A stretch of DNA of 64,000 bases from Croceicoccus gelatinilyticus (GTDB lineage Bacteria > Pseudomonadota > Alphaproteobacteria > Sphingomonadales > Sphingomonadaceae), in NCBI RefSeq assembly GCF_018398395.1, contig NZ_JAHCBF010000001.1, positions 1-64,000 of the forward strand. Direction: 5' to 3'. The position numbers and the translations under genes are program-made. Positions 1 through 9,104 of this stretch are shown in pieces. The notes beneath the pieces were generated by a model. That model did not search any database. It worked only from the letters and a program-made list of their open reading frames with translations, and had not been told where the DNA came from. The stretch's first letter is position 1; every line of letters starts with the position of its first letter.

Positions 1-298
1 GACACTGCAGCGGTTGATGGAAGGGCGCATGCACAAACATGGCAGGCGCGAATATGTGCAGGTACTGCGCCTGCTGGAAACGTTCACCCTCGCCGATCTC
101 CAGGCGGCGGTCGAACAGGCCATCGATCTTGGCGCCATCGGCTTCGATGCCGTCAAGCACCTCGTCCTGTGCCGGATCGAACGCGTACCGCCCAGGCTGG
201 ACCTGGACGTCTATCCCTTCCTGCCACGCACCACGGTCGAGAAGACCTTTGCCAGAGCCTATCTGAGCCTGCTCTCCGACCGGCAGGAGGCCGCATGA
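1..298 (+). CDS. istA: IS21 family transposase IstA, C-terminal fragment
   Basis: This is an open frame running in from the window edge (about 98 residues). It has the C-terminal character of IS21 transposases, with arginine-rich stretches and an ending RAYLSLLSDRQEAA. The catalytic DDE core lies upstream, outside the window. Its stop overlaps the istB start (ATGA at 295-298), the translational coupling normal for IS21 istAB. Assignment rests on this arrangement as well as on sequence character. Confidence 0.8.
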   Translation, partial: TLQRLMEGRMHKHGRREYVQVLRLLETFTLADLQAAVEQAIDLGAIGFDAVKHLVLCRIERVPPRLDLDVYPFLPRTTVEKTFARAYLSLLSDRQEAA

Positions 299-1062
299 GC
301 GATCAGGCCCCGGAGATCCTTCTCGCTCACCATCTCAAGGCGCTCAAGCTGCCTACGTGCCTGCGTGAGCATCACAAGCTCGCGCGGCAATGTGCCGCTG
401 AAGGCGTCGATCATATCCGCTTCCTCGCCCGCCTCGTCGAGATGGAAATGATCGACAGGGAGCGTCGCATGGTCGAGCGGCGCATCAAGGCCGCGCGCTT
501 CCCCGCCGTCAAAAGCCTCGACAGCTTCGACTTCGCCGCCATCCCCAGGCTCAACAAGATGCAGGTGCTCGAGATGGCGCGCTGCGAGTGGATCGAGCGG
601 CGTGAGAACGCCATCGCTCTGGGGCCATCAGGCACCGGAAAGACGCACGTAGCGTTGGGGCTCGGACTGGCAGCATGCCAGAAAGGACTGTCGGTGGGCT
701 TCACCACCGCGGCAGCGCTGGTCAGCGAAATGATGGAGGCCCGCGACGAGCGCCGTCTTCTGCGCTTCCAGAAGCAGATGGCCGGATACAAGCTGCTCAT
801 CATCGACGAACTGGGCTTTGTGCCGCTCTCCAAGACCGGCGCCGAACTGTTGTTCGAGCTGATCTCCCAGCGTTACGAACGCGGCTCCACCTTCATCACC
901 AGCAACCTGCCCTTCGACGAATGGACCGAAACCTTCGGATCTGAGCGTCTCACAGGCGCGCTCCTCGATCGCCTGACCCATCACGTCAGCATCCTCGAGA
1001 TGAACGGCGAAAGCTATCGCCTCGCGCACAGCCGGGCCCGCAAGGCCAAAACCAGACCCTGA
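295..1062 (+). CDS. istB: IS21 family helper ATPase IstB
   Basis: A 255-residue AAA+ ATPase that assists the IstA transposase in target selection and strand transfer. The Walker A motif GPSGTGKT lies at residues 110-117 and a Walker B motif (LLIIDELG) around 167-174, followed by the family's sensor region with TSNLPF. Length is normal for IstB. The ATG at 295 is chosen because it overlaps the istA stop; the open frame itself extends further upstream inside istA. The gene looks intact, so with a complete partner the element could still be active. Confidence 0.93.
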   Translation: MSDQAPEILLAHHLKALKLPTCLREHHKLARQCAAEGVDHIRFLARLVEMEMIDRERRMVERRIKAARFPAVKSLDSFDFAAIPRLNKMQVLEMARCEWIERRENAIALGPSGTGKTHVALGLGLAACQKGLSVGFTTAAALVSEMMEARDERRLLRFQKQMAGYKLLIIDELGFVPLSKTGAELLFELISQRYERGSTFITSNLPFDEWTETFGSERLTGALLDRLTHHVSILEMNGESYRLAHSRARKAKTRP

Positions 1063-1185
1063 AAATTACACCAATGCCGGGGGGAGTGGCCCTCGGGCTA
1101 CGCCCTCACGCCACTCCCCCCGGCATGTAACACGATGGCCTGGTTTTACGCCGCCGAATGGCCGACTTTTGCTCCGCCGTTGACA

Positions 1186-1668
1186 CAGATTGAACACCAA
1201 TGCGGGCCGTTCGAATCTGCGGGCGGGCCTGCTAGCGCGCGGATGCATTCCTACGACAAAGAAAGCCTCTCCACCAAAACTCAGCGAAAAATGCGGATCG
1301 TTTGGATCAGGACTGACACGATTGTCATAGGGCTGCTCAAGCCAAGCATCCTTATCGGCAAGCGACTGGATGCGCTCCCACATCGCTGCTTCGAAACTCC
1401 TTTCGTCGAGATCCTCGTTCTCCTTGAAAATAAAGGCGAGGGAGCGAAACAGTCCCGGATCATTCTGATAATCAAATGACCAATCCAGCAATTCGCGATG
1501 TATGCGCACATCGTCCCAATTGCTTGTCATTGACCGGCAGACGCTAACCTTTAGCGTCCCTTTCGAAAGCGCGCTTTTCGCTCCCACACAAGGAAAGTCG
1601 CGATCTCGAATGAAATCCTCGAATTGGGTAGCAATTTTACGATCTATGTCGGCTGTCATCAGCATCAT
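1186..1668 (-). pseudogene. YqcI/YcgG (GntA-like) family protein, truncated by IS21
   Basis: About 160 residues of an N-terminal and central part are present, including the family hallmark region DPNDPHFSLSFGG followed by FFVVGMHPRASRPARRF and LVFN. After this the frame enters the IS21 end at 1185 and continues as element sequence, so the last part of the protein is lost. Members of the family (PF08892) include the haem-dependent N-hydroxylase GntA; family members are usually longer, above 200 residues. The 3' remainder should lie beyond the left end of the IS element, outside the window. Confidence 0.75.
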
Positions 1669-2490
1669 CCCAATTACTGGCCCAAGGCCATTATTTAAAA
1701 TCCCTCCAATTCAAAATGTTCCGGGGCATTGCGCCGTATTTTTTCTGAGATTAGCGACTGGCGGCCATGCCTAGGCGTTGAAGTGCGCGACGATTGATGG
1801 ATGAAGTGGGCCGTCAAAATCCAATCGATCCAGACCTGCCCGGTTCAACACGTGCAGGGGCCCAATCGCGCCGATCCAAACTACCCCTCGGATTCCAGCC
1901 AGCGAAGCGTGTAGTCGTTCATTCAATTTGCAAGCATGTACGGTGAGATCAACGATCCGAACCGTTGTGAATACGCCGCGCGCCAACGAAAGCTCTGCAG
2001 GCAATGTAATCGCGGGCATGTGCGGCCTCCTAGGGATCGAAAATTGCTTCGTTTTGTCAGATTTGGAAATCTGCGCTAACCGGCCTATCTTTCCACTAAC
2101 GATGGTCAAATGCACCTTCTACAGAGCCCGTTCAAAGAACGTTTAGTCGTGCGGAAATAGTTTCTATCTAGAGATGAGCGTGTTCTTCTCAGCTCTCCTC
2201 AAGTGATTACCGGTTTCATCGAGATATGAATAACGGCGCACTGAGAAATGAGGGGCATGTGTGGAAGACCCTTGCGGCGCAAAAGCCTTTATTTAGCGAA
2301 TAGCACTGGTCGGGCGCATCCATATGTTCGCAGCAGGCGCAATCTGTGGCATGCGCCGCACACGATTACACCCGCCATCATAGGCGAGGCTCCTTTAATC
2401 GCTTTGGTGCGTTTGCTGCATAGTGCTGCAAATACGCGTCCATCTAGAGCCGCGCGTGTTCTTCTTCGCCCTCTCAAGGGGCTATCGGTT
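1669..2490. other. Gap with no well-supported gene
   Basis: One minus-strand frame (1771-2115, or from an internal ATG at about 2022) could encode 82-114 residues with some hydrophobic beta-like segments, but there is no recognisable family, clear ribosome site or neighbour support. Plus-strand frames here mostly oppose the downstream mgtC-like gene. A diverged direct repeat pairs about 2163-2221 with about 2439-2500. Confidence 0.4.
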
Positions 2491-3000
2491 TCACCGGCTG
2501 GTCGAGCGATTGGCGGATTTCTCGGTGCGGGCAACCTTGTCGAGCTTGCGGTCTCTGTCTTTGGATTCGACCACACGGAGGATCGTGAGCATGATCAGGC
2601 TTATCGCCGCAGCGATAGCGACAAGCGGCCATTGCGCGGCGCCGCAGGCGATGCCAATTACCGCCGCGAGCCACAGATGCGCGGCGGTGGTAAGGTTGTG
2701 CACCTGGCCCTTGCTGAACACGATCAGCCCGGCACCGACAATCCCTATGAAAGCGCCCGCAGCCTCGTAGACGCGCAAAGGGTCCATGCGCTGCCCGCCC
2801 AGTTCGTTATAAAGCGCCACGATCGAAACGGTCATCGAGGCGGCGGAAAAGCATATTAGGCCATGTGTTCGCATACCTGCGGCATGGCCTCGCAATTCTC
2901 GGTCAAGTCCCAGCAACAACCCGATGATTGCTGCAACGCCCAGACGCGACAGGAGGTCCCAGTCGAACCAGTGAACCAGAACGGGGTCATTGAGCTCCAT
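2491..3000 (-). CDS. MgtC/SapB family inner membrane protein, copy 1
   Basis: A 169-residue protein with several hydrophobic helices and the MgtC-type core GLLLGLDRELRGHAAGMRTHGLI followed by an acidic/glycine segment (EAAGAFIGIVGAGLI). MgtC proteins are small inner-membrane proteins linked to Mg2+ limitation and regulation of ATP synthase or growth. The start at 3000 gives the usual short N-terminus; upstream codons in the same frame lack membrane character. A close paralogue lies at 23233-23718. The Arg/Lys-rich tail is extra-membrane. It is divergent from the CtaG gene. Confidence 0.85.
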   Translation of the reverse strand: MELNDPVLVHWFDWDLLSRLGVAAIIGLLLGLDRELRGHAAGMRTHGLICFSAASMTVSIVALYNELGGQRMDPLRVYEAAGAFIGIVGAGLIVFSKGQVHNLTTAAHLWLAAVIGIACGAAQWPLVAIAAAISLIMLTILRVVESKDRDRKLDKVARTEKSANRSTSR

Positions 3001-3108
3001 CGCCTTCTCCTCGCAGCAGGAGTCAAGCGCATGATGGCCATGGAAAGTTCCGGAACCCTGCGGCACAACTGCGCATTTCTCCGATGCATGCAACGCGTGA
3101 GGTGATAT

Positions 3109-3831
3109 TTGCCAAAATGGCTGCCCTATTGCGGTGAAGCACCGCTCCCTGCGGAATGGCTCTCGCGCTGGAATCTGGCTCCAGAGCTTATGCTTCTCGT
3201 GGCCGGACTCCTCGCGGCGATCTATTTTCAACGGCATCGGTTGCGCGTAGGTCCAGCGATCGGGGCGGTGGGCTTGATTGGCTGTCTCTACATTAGCCCT
3301 TTTTGTGCCCTCGGTTCAGCGTTGTTTGCCGTTCGGATCGTGCATGATGTGGTGCTTGTGTCGGTGCTCGCCCCACTTGTCGTGGCGGCACTTCGACTCG
3401 AGCGTCTGGCGATTCACGGATCGCTGGTAGGCTGGACCGTGATCCATGTGCTGACTTTCTGGCTGTGGCACGCACCGCCGTTCTACGAAGCAGCTATGAG
3501 TAGCGATGCAACGTTTTGGGCGATGCAGGTGAGCATAGTTGCTACCGCCTCTTTATGGTGGGTCAAAGTGTTCCGCGCACCTGCCCCTGCCGCCGCCACC
3601 GTGCTGCTCGCGACAATGGTCGCGATGGGATCGCTGGGGGCCCTGCTCACATTCGCCCATCGCGCCCTTTACGCGCCGCATTGGCTAACCACACAGGACT
3701 GGGGCCTATCTCCGCTGGAGGATCAACAGATCGCCGGCATCATCATGTGGGCGCCAGGGAGCCTCGTCTATCTCCTCGCCGCGCTCACGATCGTCTATCG
3801 CTCTCTTGGTACGCGGGCCGCAACCATATGA
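3109..3831 (+). CDS. ctaG: CtaG-type cytochrome c oxidase assembly membrane protein
   Basis: A 240-residue polytopic membrane protein with about six or seven hydrophobic segments and the caa3_CtaG (PF09678) style motifs: HDVVLVSVLAPL, TFWLWHAPPFYEAA and DQQIAGIIMWAPG. This family supports assembly or copper loading of caa3 oxidases and is normally near their genes, as here. A TTG start is proposed with an AGGTG sequence upstream; an ATG start in frame would cut into the first conserved region. Its stop overlaps the next gene (ATGA at 3828-3831), so the two are translated together. Confidence 0.85.
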   Translation: MPKWLPYCGEAPLPAEWLSRWNLAPELMLLVAGLLAAIYFQRHRLRVGPAIGAVGLIGCLYISPFCALGSALFAVRIVHDVVLVSVLAPLVVAALRLERLAIHGSLVGWTVIHVLTFWLWHAPPFYEAAMSSDATFWAMQVSIVATASLWWVKVFRAPAPAAATVLLATMVAMGSLGALLTFAHRALYAPHWLTTQDWGLSPLEDQQIAGIIMWAPGSLVYLLAALTIVYRSLGTRAATI

Positions 3832-4478
3832 AGTTGCATCGCCTCGTCCGCAAATGGGCTCAAAGCTATACGAGGAGCGGCAAATATTCGCCGGTCGGCG
3901 TATGGTTTCATTGGCTCATGGCCGCGCTAGTGCTGTACCAACTTGCCTCTGGTTGGCTCATGTCGCGCTATCCCGTCGGTGGAAGCAAGCTTGCCACTTA
4001 CGAGTTACATAGCGAGCTAGGCCTGTCGATCCTGTTACTCGCTATCCTGCGCTTCGCCTGGCGGCTGTTCGTTCCTAATCCGATAAACGACGCCCAAGCT
4101 CCGGAATGGCAACAAACAGCCTCCCATCTGACGCAATATCTGTTCTACGGCCTGTTTGCCATGTTGCCATTGTCCGGTTGGGCGATGTGGTCGGCGATCC
4201 AACCTGTCGAGCCGCTCCGGATCGGGGGGGTGATCGCGATCCCGCCGATGCCATTCCACACCCTTTCGCCCGCCTGGCAGTTCCAAGTGCTCGATTGGGC
4301 AGAGAGCCTGCATGTGCTCGGCGTCGTTGGTCTGAGCCTGCTCGTGCCGCTGCATGTGGGGGCAGCGTTCAAGCACCATTTCTGGGACCGCGACGATGTA
4401 GTCAGGGGCATTCTACCAGAAATCCGGGACGATGAGACCGCCCCGGACCATACGCAATATACCCCGCGAGTGGGCTGA
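3828..4478 (+). CDS. Cytochrome b561 family protein
   Basis: A 216-residue four-helix membrane protein of the bacterial cytochrome b561 (YodB-like) family. It shows YSPVGVWFHWLMA near residue 20, the helix-2 histidine in ELHSELGLSILLL, and a late ESLHVLGVVGLSLLVPLHVGAAFKHHFW segment, which supply candidate haem b ligands. Such proteins move electrons between the quinone pool and periplasmic carriers. Position between ctaG and the oxidase genes points to a role in this respiratory module. The last 77 bases overlap the convergent cytochrome c gene on the other strand. Confidence 0.85.
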   Translation: MKLHRLVRKWAQSYTRSGKYSPVGVWFHWLMAALVLYQLASGWLMSRYPVGGSKLATYELHSELGLSILLLAILRFAWRLFVPNPINDAQAPEWQQTASHLTQYLFYGLFAMLPLSGWAMWSAIQPVEPLRIGGVIAIPPMPFHTLSPAWQFQVLDWAESLHVLGVVGLSLLVPLHVGAAFKHHFWDRDDVVRGILPEIRDDETAPDHTQYTPRVG

Positions 4479-5091
4479 TCTCGTTGTCTCGCAGTTTGCC
4501 GGCAGCATCATGCATGACCTTCAGCGGATCGCCGAACCGCTCGCCCGTGCGCCAGCGACGCAGTTGTTCAGCGGTGTAGGCGGCGCTTTGTCCGACCAGC
4601 GAGGGGTTGCCGGCGCCGACGCCTTCGCCCTCCTCGCCATGGCAAGACGCACATGAGGCGAGATCGCGATCGGGAATGCCGTTGTGATAGATCGTGGCCG
4701 CATCGCCGAACGTGCAGATGTCAGCATCGTTGCCGCGTTCGGTGTCCGGAATCGGCATTCCGGCATAGAATGTCGAGACCGCCAGCCGGTCCGCGTCGTC
4801 CAGCCGACTGGCAAACCAAGTCATTTGCGGATGACGCCGCTGACCATCAGCATAGAAGCCCAGCTGCCGGACGAGGTAGCCCGCATCGATCCCCGCGATC
4901 CGCGGCACCAAGGCGCCATCTCCGCCACCATCAAGTCCGTGGCAGGTGTGGCATGCCGCCTGCGGACCGGCGTCGCCGCCCGACAGCGCAATAAGCTCCC
5001 CCGTCTCGTCGAAGCGACTGTCGACCGGCGCGGGATTGCACGAGGTGAGCGAACCAATGGCAGCGATCAACGGGAACGGGCGGAAAAGCAT
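4402..5091 (-). CDS. Diheme cytochrome c lipoprotein (cytochrome c4-like)
   Basis: A 229-residue protein with two CxxCH haem c sites, CHTCH at 47-51 and CASCH at 147-151, each followed by a cytochrome c-like fold with distal Met candidates. The N-terminus MLFRPFPLIAAIGSLTSC looks like a lipoprotein signal with Cys18 as lipidated residue, placing it on the periplasmic side of a membrane. The start at 5091 is chosen because it begins this signal; the frame continues upstream without signal character. It is transcribed against the surrounding oxidase genes and ends inside the cytochrome b561 gene. A GGAAC-N17-CGTT sequence lies at 5103-5128 on this strand, but so close to the start that its use is doubtful. 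Confidence 0.85.
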   Translation of the reverse strand: MLFRPFPLIAAIGSLTSCNPAPVDSRFDETGELIALSGGDAGPQAACHTCHGLDGGGDGALVPRIAGIDAGYLVRQLGFYADGQRRHPQMTWFASRLDDADRLAVSTFYAGMPIPDTERGNDADICTFGDAATIYHNGIPDRDLASCASCHGEEGEGVGAGNPSLVGQSAAYTAEQLRRWRTGERFGDPLKVMHDAAGKLRDNEISPLAGYIAYGPGRSHRPGFLVECP

Positions 5092-5135
5092 CGTCTGGCC
5101 GGAACGAATGTGGGGTTTGTCAGGTTCCCATAAGG

Positions 5136-5543
5136 ATGAGGAGTGCGGAGCATCGGGATCTGCGTAACAGGACAATCATGATCGTCATGGCCCTTTCCGC
5201 CTGCGTCACACTTGTAGCGTGTAAGGAGCCGGTCGAGACGCGGCGAGAGCCGACTAACGATATGAAGGCGCGCGGATTGGCGGCGATTGAGCGCGCGGGC
5301 TGTGGATCGTGCCACAAAATTCCTGGGCTGGACTGGCCCGCGGGGCGGCTCGGACCATCGCTTGAGGGTTTTGACGATGTCGGCCTGATTGCGGGGGCGC
5401 TTCCCAACAGGCCCGACGTACTCGCCGCCTTCATCCGCAACGCGCCCGGCGTGAAGCCCGGCTCGACCATGCCACCGATGCCGGTGAGCGCGAGCGAGGC
5501 GGAGGATATCGCTGCTTATCTCTACGGCATCGACCATGATTGA
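5136..5543 (+). CDS. Monoheme cytochrome c lipoprotein
   Basis: A small c-type cytochrome (135 residues from ATG 5136, or 121 from ATG 5178) with one CGSCH haem site at about residues 56-60, a Met-containing C-terminal region (GSTMPPMPVS) and the final helix ending AAYLYGIDHD. A lipobox-like VTLVAC precedes the mature part. Either start yields a plausible signal; AGGA lies before the second, TAAGG before the first. The 3' end overlaps the CoxII start by eight bases, so it is the first gene of the oxidase operon and is a likely electron donor to the oxidase. Confidence 0.85.
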   Translation: MRSAEHRDLRNRTIMIVMALSACVTLVACKEPVETRREPTNDMKARGLAAIERAGCGSCHKIPGLDWPAGRLGPSLEGFDDVGLIAGALPNRPDVLAAFIRNAPGVKPGSTMPPMPVSASEAEDIAAYLYGIDHD

Positions 5544-6570
5544 CGCGCTCTGGGGATGGCCGCCGCCAGTGCTCGATCCGGCGGGCCCCTATTCCGCCAA
5601 GGTGACTACACTTTCTTGGTCGTTGTTCGCGCTGGGGCTGGTCGTCACTGCGATCGTAGTTGCCGCGCTCTATGTCGCGATCAAGGGGCCGGACAGGTGG
5701 AAAGCAAAGCTGGGCGGCGAGCGCGCTATATGGCTGGGCGGCGTTGCGTTTCCCGGCGTGGTGCTAACCGGTCTGCTTATCTGGGGCCTGACACTTACCG
5801 CGAGCCTTACCGAGTCAATCCGTGGCGACGAGATGCGGATTCGCGTGACTGGCGAGATGTGGTGGTTCCGGGTCCAGTATCTCGACGCGGACGGCAGCGT
5901 CGCGATGGAGGATGCCAACGAGATTCATATCCCGGTTGGAGTACCGGTGGTGCTCGAACTCGAGAGCGCCGACGTGATTCACAGTTTCTGGGTGCCGCAT
6001 CTGTCGGGAAAAAAGGATATGATCCCCGGCCGCCGCACGCTGCTCAGGATCGAGGCGGACAGGGCAGGGGAGTTCGGCGGGGTTTGCGCCGAATATTGCG
6101 GCGGGCAACACGCGCTAATGGGCTTCGTCACCGTCGCACATGATCGCCAGGAATGGAATGTATGGTTGGCCGGGCGCAGGGCCGGGGCCGCACAAGCGGC
6201 AGCGTCGCCCGCATCCGCGTCTGAGGGAGCTTCACCATATCCCGGCGACGCCGATGCCTATCCAACCGAAGCGGAGTTGCTTGAGCAATACGATCCCCGG
6301 GCGGGCTATCGGTTGTTCATGGATAGCGGCTGCGCGGCTTGTCATCGGATCGCAGGCTCTGATGCCAACGGACTTGCTGGCCCCGACCTTACATATGTAG
6401 GATCGCGCCGAACCCTGGGTGCGGGAATCCTGGCCAATAATCGGGGCACGATGGTGGGCTGGATCGGCGATAGCCAGTCCCTCAAGCCGGGCAATCGCAT
6501 GCCCAGTTACGATGTGCTGACCGCGAAGGAACTGGGTCATATCGCCGCATTTCTGGAGCTGCAGCGGTGA
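5536..6570 (+). CDS. coxB: Cytochrome c oxidase subunit II with fused cytochrome c domain (caa3 type)
   Basis: A 344-residue protein: two transmembrane helices (about 27-50 and 67-90), a CuA cupredoxin domain with the expected ligands (His149, Cys184, Glu186, Cys188, His192, Met195 in the segment VCAEYCGGQHALM), an Ala/Ser-rich linker, and a C-terminal cytochrome c domain with CAACH at 266-270. The fused haem c is the defining feature of caa3-type oxidases, where electrons enter through this domain. It overlaps the preceding cytochrome gene, and its stop overlaps the GTG start of subunit I. Confidence 0.95.
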   Translation: MIDALWGWPPPVLDPAGPYSAKVTTLSWSLFALGLVVTAIVVAALYVAIKGPDRWKAKLGGERAIWLGGVAFPGVVLTGLLIWGLTLTASLTESIRGDEMRIRVTGEMWWFRVQYLDADGSVAMEDANEIHIPVGVPVVLELESADVIHSFWVPHLSGKKDMIPGRRTLLRIEADRAGEFGGVCAEYCGGQHALMGFVTVAHDRQEWNVWLAGRRAGAAQAAASPASASEGASPYPGDADAYPTEAELLEQYDPRAGYRLFMDSGCAACHRIAGSDANGLAGPDLTYVGSRRTLGAGILANNRGTMVGWIGDSQSLKPGNRMPSYDVLTAKELGHIAAFLELQR

Positions 6571-9104
6571 GGTCCGAAACGGGTTTCGATCCCGCTCTTT
6601 ACGATCGCTTCCCGACCGAAAAACGTCCGGACGGAGAAGTCGAGGAACTCGAAAGAATCTGGGCCGCGCCGAAGGGGTGGGCGCGTCTGACCGCGGTCAA
6701 CAACAATTATGTCGGCTTCTGGTATGTTGTCACCGCCTTCGGGTTTTTCCTCGCGGCGGGCGTGCTGGCTCTGGGGATGCGGGTGCAGCTAGCCGCACCG
6801 ATGCAGGATTTCCTTGGCGTCGATACCTACAACCAGTTCTTTACCATGCACGGAACGGTGATGATGTTCCTGTTCGCGGTGCCGATGGTGGAGGCGATCG
6901 GGATCATGTTGTTGCCTCAGATGCTGGCAGCGCGCGACTTGCCGTTCCCTCGCTTGTCTGCCTTCGCTTACTGGGCGTACTTCGTCGGCGGCACGATGTT
7001 TTTCCTGTCGCTGTTCGTCGGCTTAGCGCCCGATGGCGGGTGGTTCATGTATCCACCGCTTACCAGTATCGCCTTCAGCCCAGGCATCAACACCGATTTC
7101 TGGTTGCTCGGCATCGGTTTCATCGAGATCTCGGCTATTGCCGGGGCGATCGAGATCATCGTCGGCGTGCTGCGCACCCGCGCGCCAGGCATGACACTCG
7201 ACAAGATGCCGATGTTCGCCTGGGCCATGCTGGTGTTCGCGGTGATGATCGTAGTCGCCTTTCCAAGCGTTATACTCTGCACGATGCTGCTGGAAATAGA
7301 GCGGGCCTTCAACTGGCCGTTCTTCGACGCTTTGCGCGGCGGCGATCCGATGCTCTGGCAGCACCTGTTCTGGTTCTTTGGCCATCCGGAAGTCTACATC
7401 ATTTTCATCCCCGCCGCCGGCCTGATGAGCATGATGGTGGCCGTGGTCGCCAGGGTGCCGCTGGTGGGATATCGCCTTAACGTGCTGGCGCTGGTCGCGA
7501 CCGGCTTCATCAGCTTCGGAGTCTGGGCACACCACATGTTCGCCACCGACATGCCACGCGTTTCCGCCGGATATTTCAGCGCTGCGAGTATGGCGGTGAG
7601 TCTGCCTGCCGGTATCCAGGTGTTCTGCTGGATTGCGACCCTCGCCAGCGGAAAGATCAAGTGGACGACGCCTGCTCTCTTCGTTGTCGGCAGCGTGCTG
7701 ATCTTCACCATGGGCGGGCTTACAGGCGTGATGGTCGGCATGGTGCCGTTCGACTGGCAGGCCCACGATACCTACTTCATCGTCGCGCACCTCCATTACG
7801 TGCTGATGGGGGGGATGGTGTTCCCGATGTTCGCCGCCTTCTATCACTGGCACGGGATGACCAGCAGTCGGAGGCTGTCGGAGCGGGTGGGGAAATGGGT
7901 GTTCGGCCTCATGTTCGCCGGGCTCCACATCACCTTTTTCCCGATGCATCTGACAGGGCTAATGGGGATGCCGCGCCGAGTTTACACCTATCTGCCGGGC
8001 CGCGACCTCGACCTGCTTAATCTGGTTTCAACGGTGGGCGCTTTCGTGATGGCGGCTGGCATTTTGCTTTTCCTCGTCGACCTGGCGCGACGCTTCCGCT
8101 TCACCACCGATAACGACGTCGGCAACATCTATGGCGGCGGCACGCTCGAATGGTTGCCGACCGGGCTCTATTCGACCCGCTCGATCCCGCTGGTCACCTC
8201 GCGCGAGCCGTTATGGGATCGCCCCGAGATTTCTCGGGAGGTCGCAGATGGCCGTTACTTTCTTCCCAACTCTGCAACCGGCCAGCGCGAGACGCTGATC
8301 ACATCGACCGTCATGGCCGAGCCGCAATATGTTCAGCTAATGCCCGGTCCATCGCCCTGGCCACTGGCGGCGGCGGTGTTCACCGCTCTGTTCTTCCTCT
8401 CGCTGACAGTGCAGGCCTATGCGTTTGCGGTGTTCTGCGGACTGGTCGCAATCGTCAGCACATTGCGCTGGATGTGGGAGACCGATCGTCCAATCAAGCA
8501 GGAATGCGCCGATATCGGGGGCGGGATCAAGGTGCCGATCGCGATCACCGGTCCGCAAAGCCACGGTTGGTGGGCCTTGAACACGCTCATGGTGGTCATC
8601 GGCATGATCGGCTTCATGGCGGTTTTTGCCTATCTCTATCTCTATGGCATCAATCCAGAGGTCTGGAGTGCGCCGCCGCCGCTGGGTGAGACCGCGCTGA
8701 TTCTTGGCATCGAGGCGCTGGCGCTGCTCTCGGCGTGGGGCGGACGGCGCTTTCTTGCCACCAAAGAAGGCCGCCTGGCAGAGGATTTGCCATGGATGTT
8801 CGAGGCGCTGGCCGCCGCGCTGCTGGTCGGCGCACTCTATCTTGACGTCACCGGCTGGCTCGCCACCGGGCTAGAGCCGACTGCCAACGGCATGGGCGCA
8901 ACCGTGTTCATGCTTGCGGTGCTGCAAGGCCACGTCGTAATTGTTTCCGTCATCATGGCAATTTACCTAGCCTTCCGCGAAGCACGCGGGATCATGACTA
9001 CGCCGACCAACGTCACCATGGACATAGTTGCGCGCTTCGTGATGTTCTGCGCCTTTCAGGGCATAGTCTTTACTGTACTGCCGCGAGTGTTTCCGGGTGG
9101 ATGA
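6567..9104 (+). CDS. coxA: Cytochrome c oxidase subunit I-III fusion
   Basis: An 845-residue protein joining subunit I (about residues 1-580) to a subunit III-like C-terminal half. Subunit I keeps all metal ligands: low-spin haem His95 (TMHGTVMMF), CuB His273 with the cross-linked Tyr277 (GHPEVYI), the CuB pair His322-His323, haem a3 His408 and haem a His410 (VAHLHYVL). The C-terminal part contains helices ending LQGHVVIVSVIMAIYLAFREARG, typical of CtaE. Fused I+III subunits are known from several caa3/SoxM-type oxidases. The GTG start at 6567 overlaps the coxB stop (GTGA). No separate coxC is seen. Confidence 0.93.
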   Translation: MRSETGFDPALYDRFPTEKRPDGEVEELERIWAAPKGWARLTAVNNNYVGFWYVVTAFGFFLAAGVLALGMRVQLAAPMQDFLGVDTYNQFFTMHGTVMMFLFAVPMVEAIGIMLLPQMLAARDLPFPRLSAFAYWAYFVGGTMFFLSLFVGLAPDGGWFMYPPLTSIAFSPGINTDFWLLGIGFIEISAIAGAIEIIVGVLRTRAPGMTLDKMPMFAWAMLVFAVMIVVAFPSVILCTMLLEIERAFNWPFFDALRGGDPMLWQHLFWFFGHPEVYIIFIPAAGLMSMMVAVVARVPLVGYRLNVLALVATGFISFGVWAHHMFATDMPRVSAGYFSAASMAVSLPAGIQVFCWIATLASGKIKWTTPALFVVGSVLIFTMGGLTGVMVGMVPFDWQAHDTYFIVAHLHYVLMGGMVFPMFAAFYHWHGMTSSRRLSERVGKWVFGLMFAGLHITFFPMHLTGLMGMPRRVYTYLPGRDLDLLNLVSTVGAFVMAAGILLFLVDLARRFRFTTDNDVGNIYGGGTLEWLPTGLYSTRSIPLVTSREPLWDRPEISREVADGRYFLPNSATGQRETLITSTVMAEPQYVQLMPGPSPWPLAAAVFTALFFLSLTVQAYAFAVFCGLVAIVSTLRWMWETDRPIKQECADIGGGIKVPIAITGPQSHGWWALNTLMVVIGMIGFMAVFAYLYLYGINPEVWSAPPPLGETALILGIEALALLSAWGGRRFLATKEGRLAEDLPWMFEALAAALLVGALYLDVTGWLATGLEPTANGMGATVFMLAVLQGHVVIVSVIMAIYLAFREARGIMTTPTNVTMDIVARFVMFCAFQGIVFTVLPRVFPGG

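Larger units (their letters stand above)
1..1185 (+). mobile_element. Right part of an IS21-family insertion sequence (left end outside the window)
   Basis: The segment carries the end of istA and a complete istB in the usual order. Its right boundary is placed at 1185. In the minus-strand direction the element starts TGTCAACGGCGG there, matching the TGT start typical of IS21 ends, and the reading frame of a YqcI/YcgG-family protein is lost at exactly that point. The target duplication cannot be checked because the left end is missing. Confidence 0.8.

Noticed and set aside
2248-2859. A 203-codon plus-strand frame
   Set aside because: It overlaps the mgtC-like gene in antisense, and its translation has no protein-like pattern.
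5103-5128. GGAAC-N17-CGTT as an EcfG promoter of the diheme cytochrome gene
   Set aside because: The -10 lies only about 11 bases before the chosen start codon, leaving almost no leader, and one such match is expected by chance in the window.
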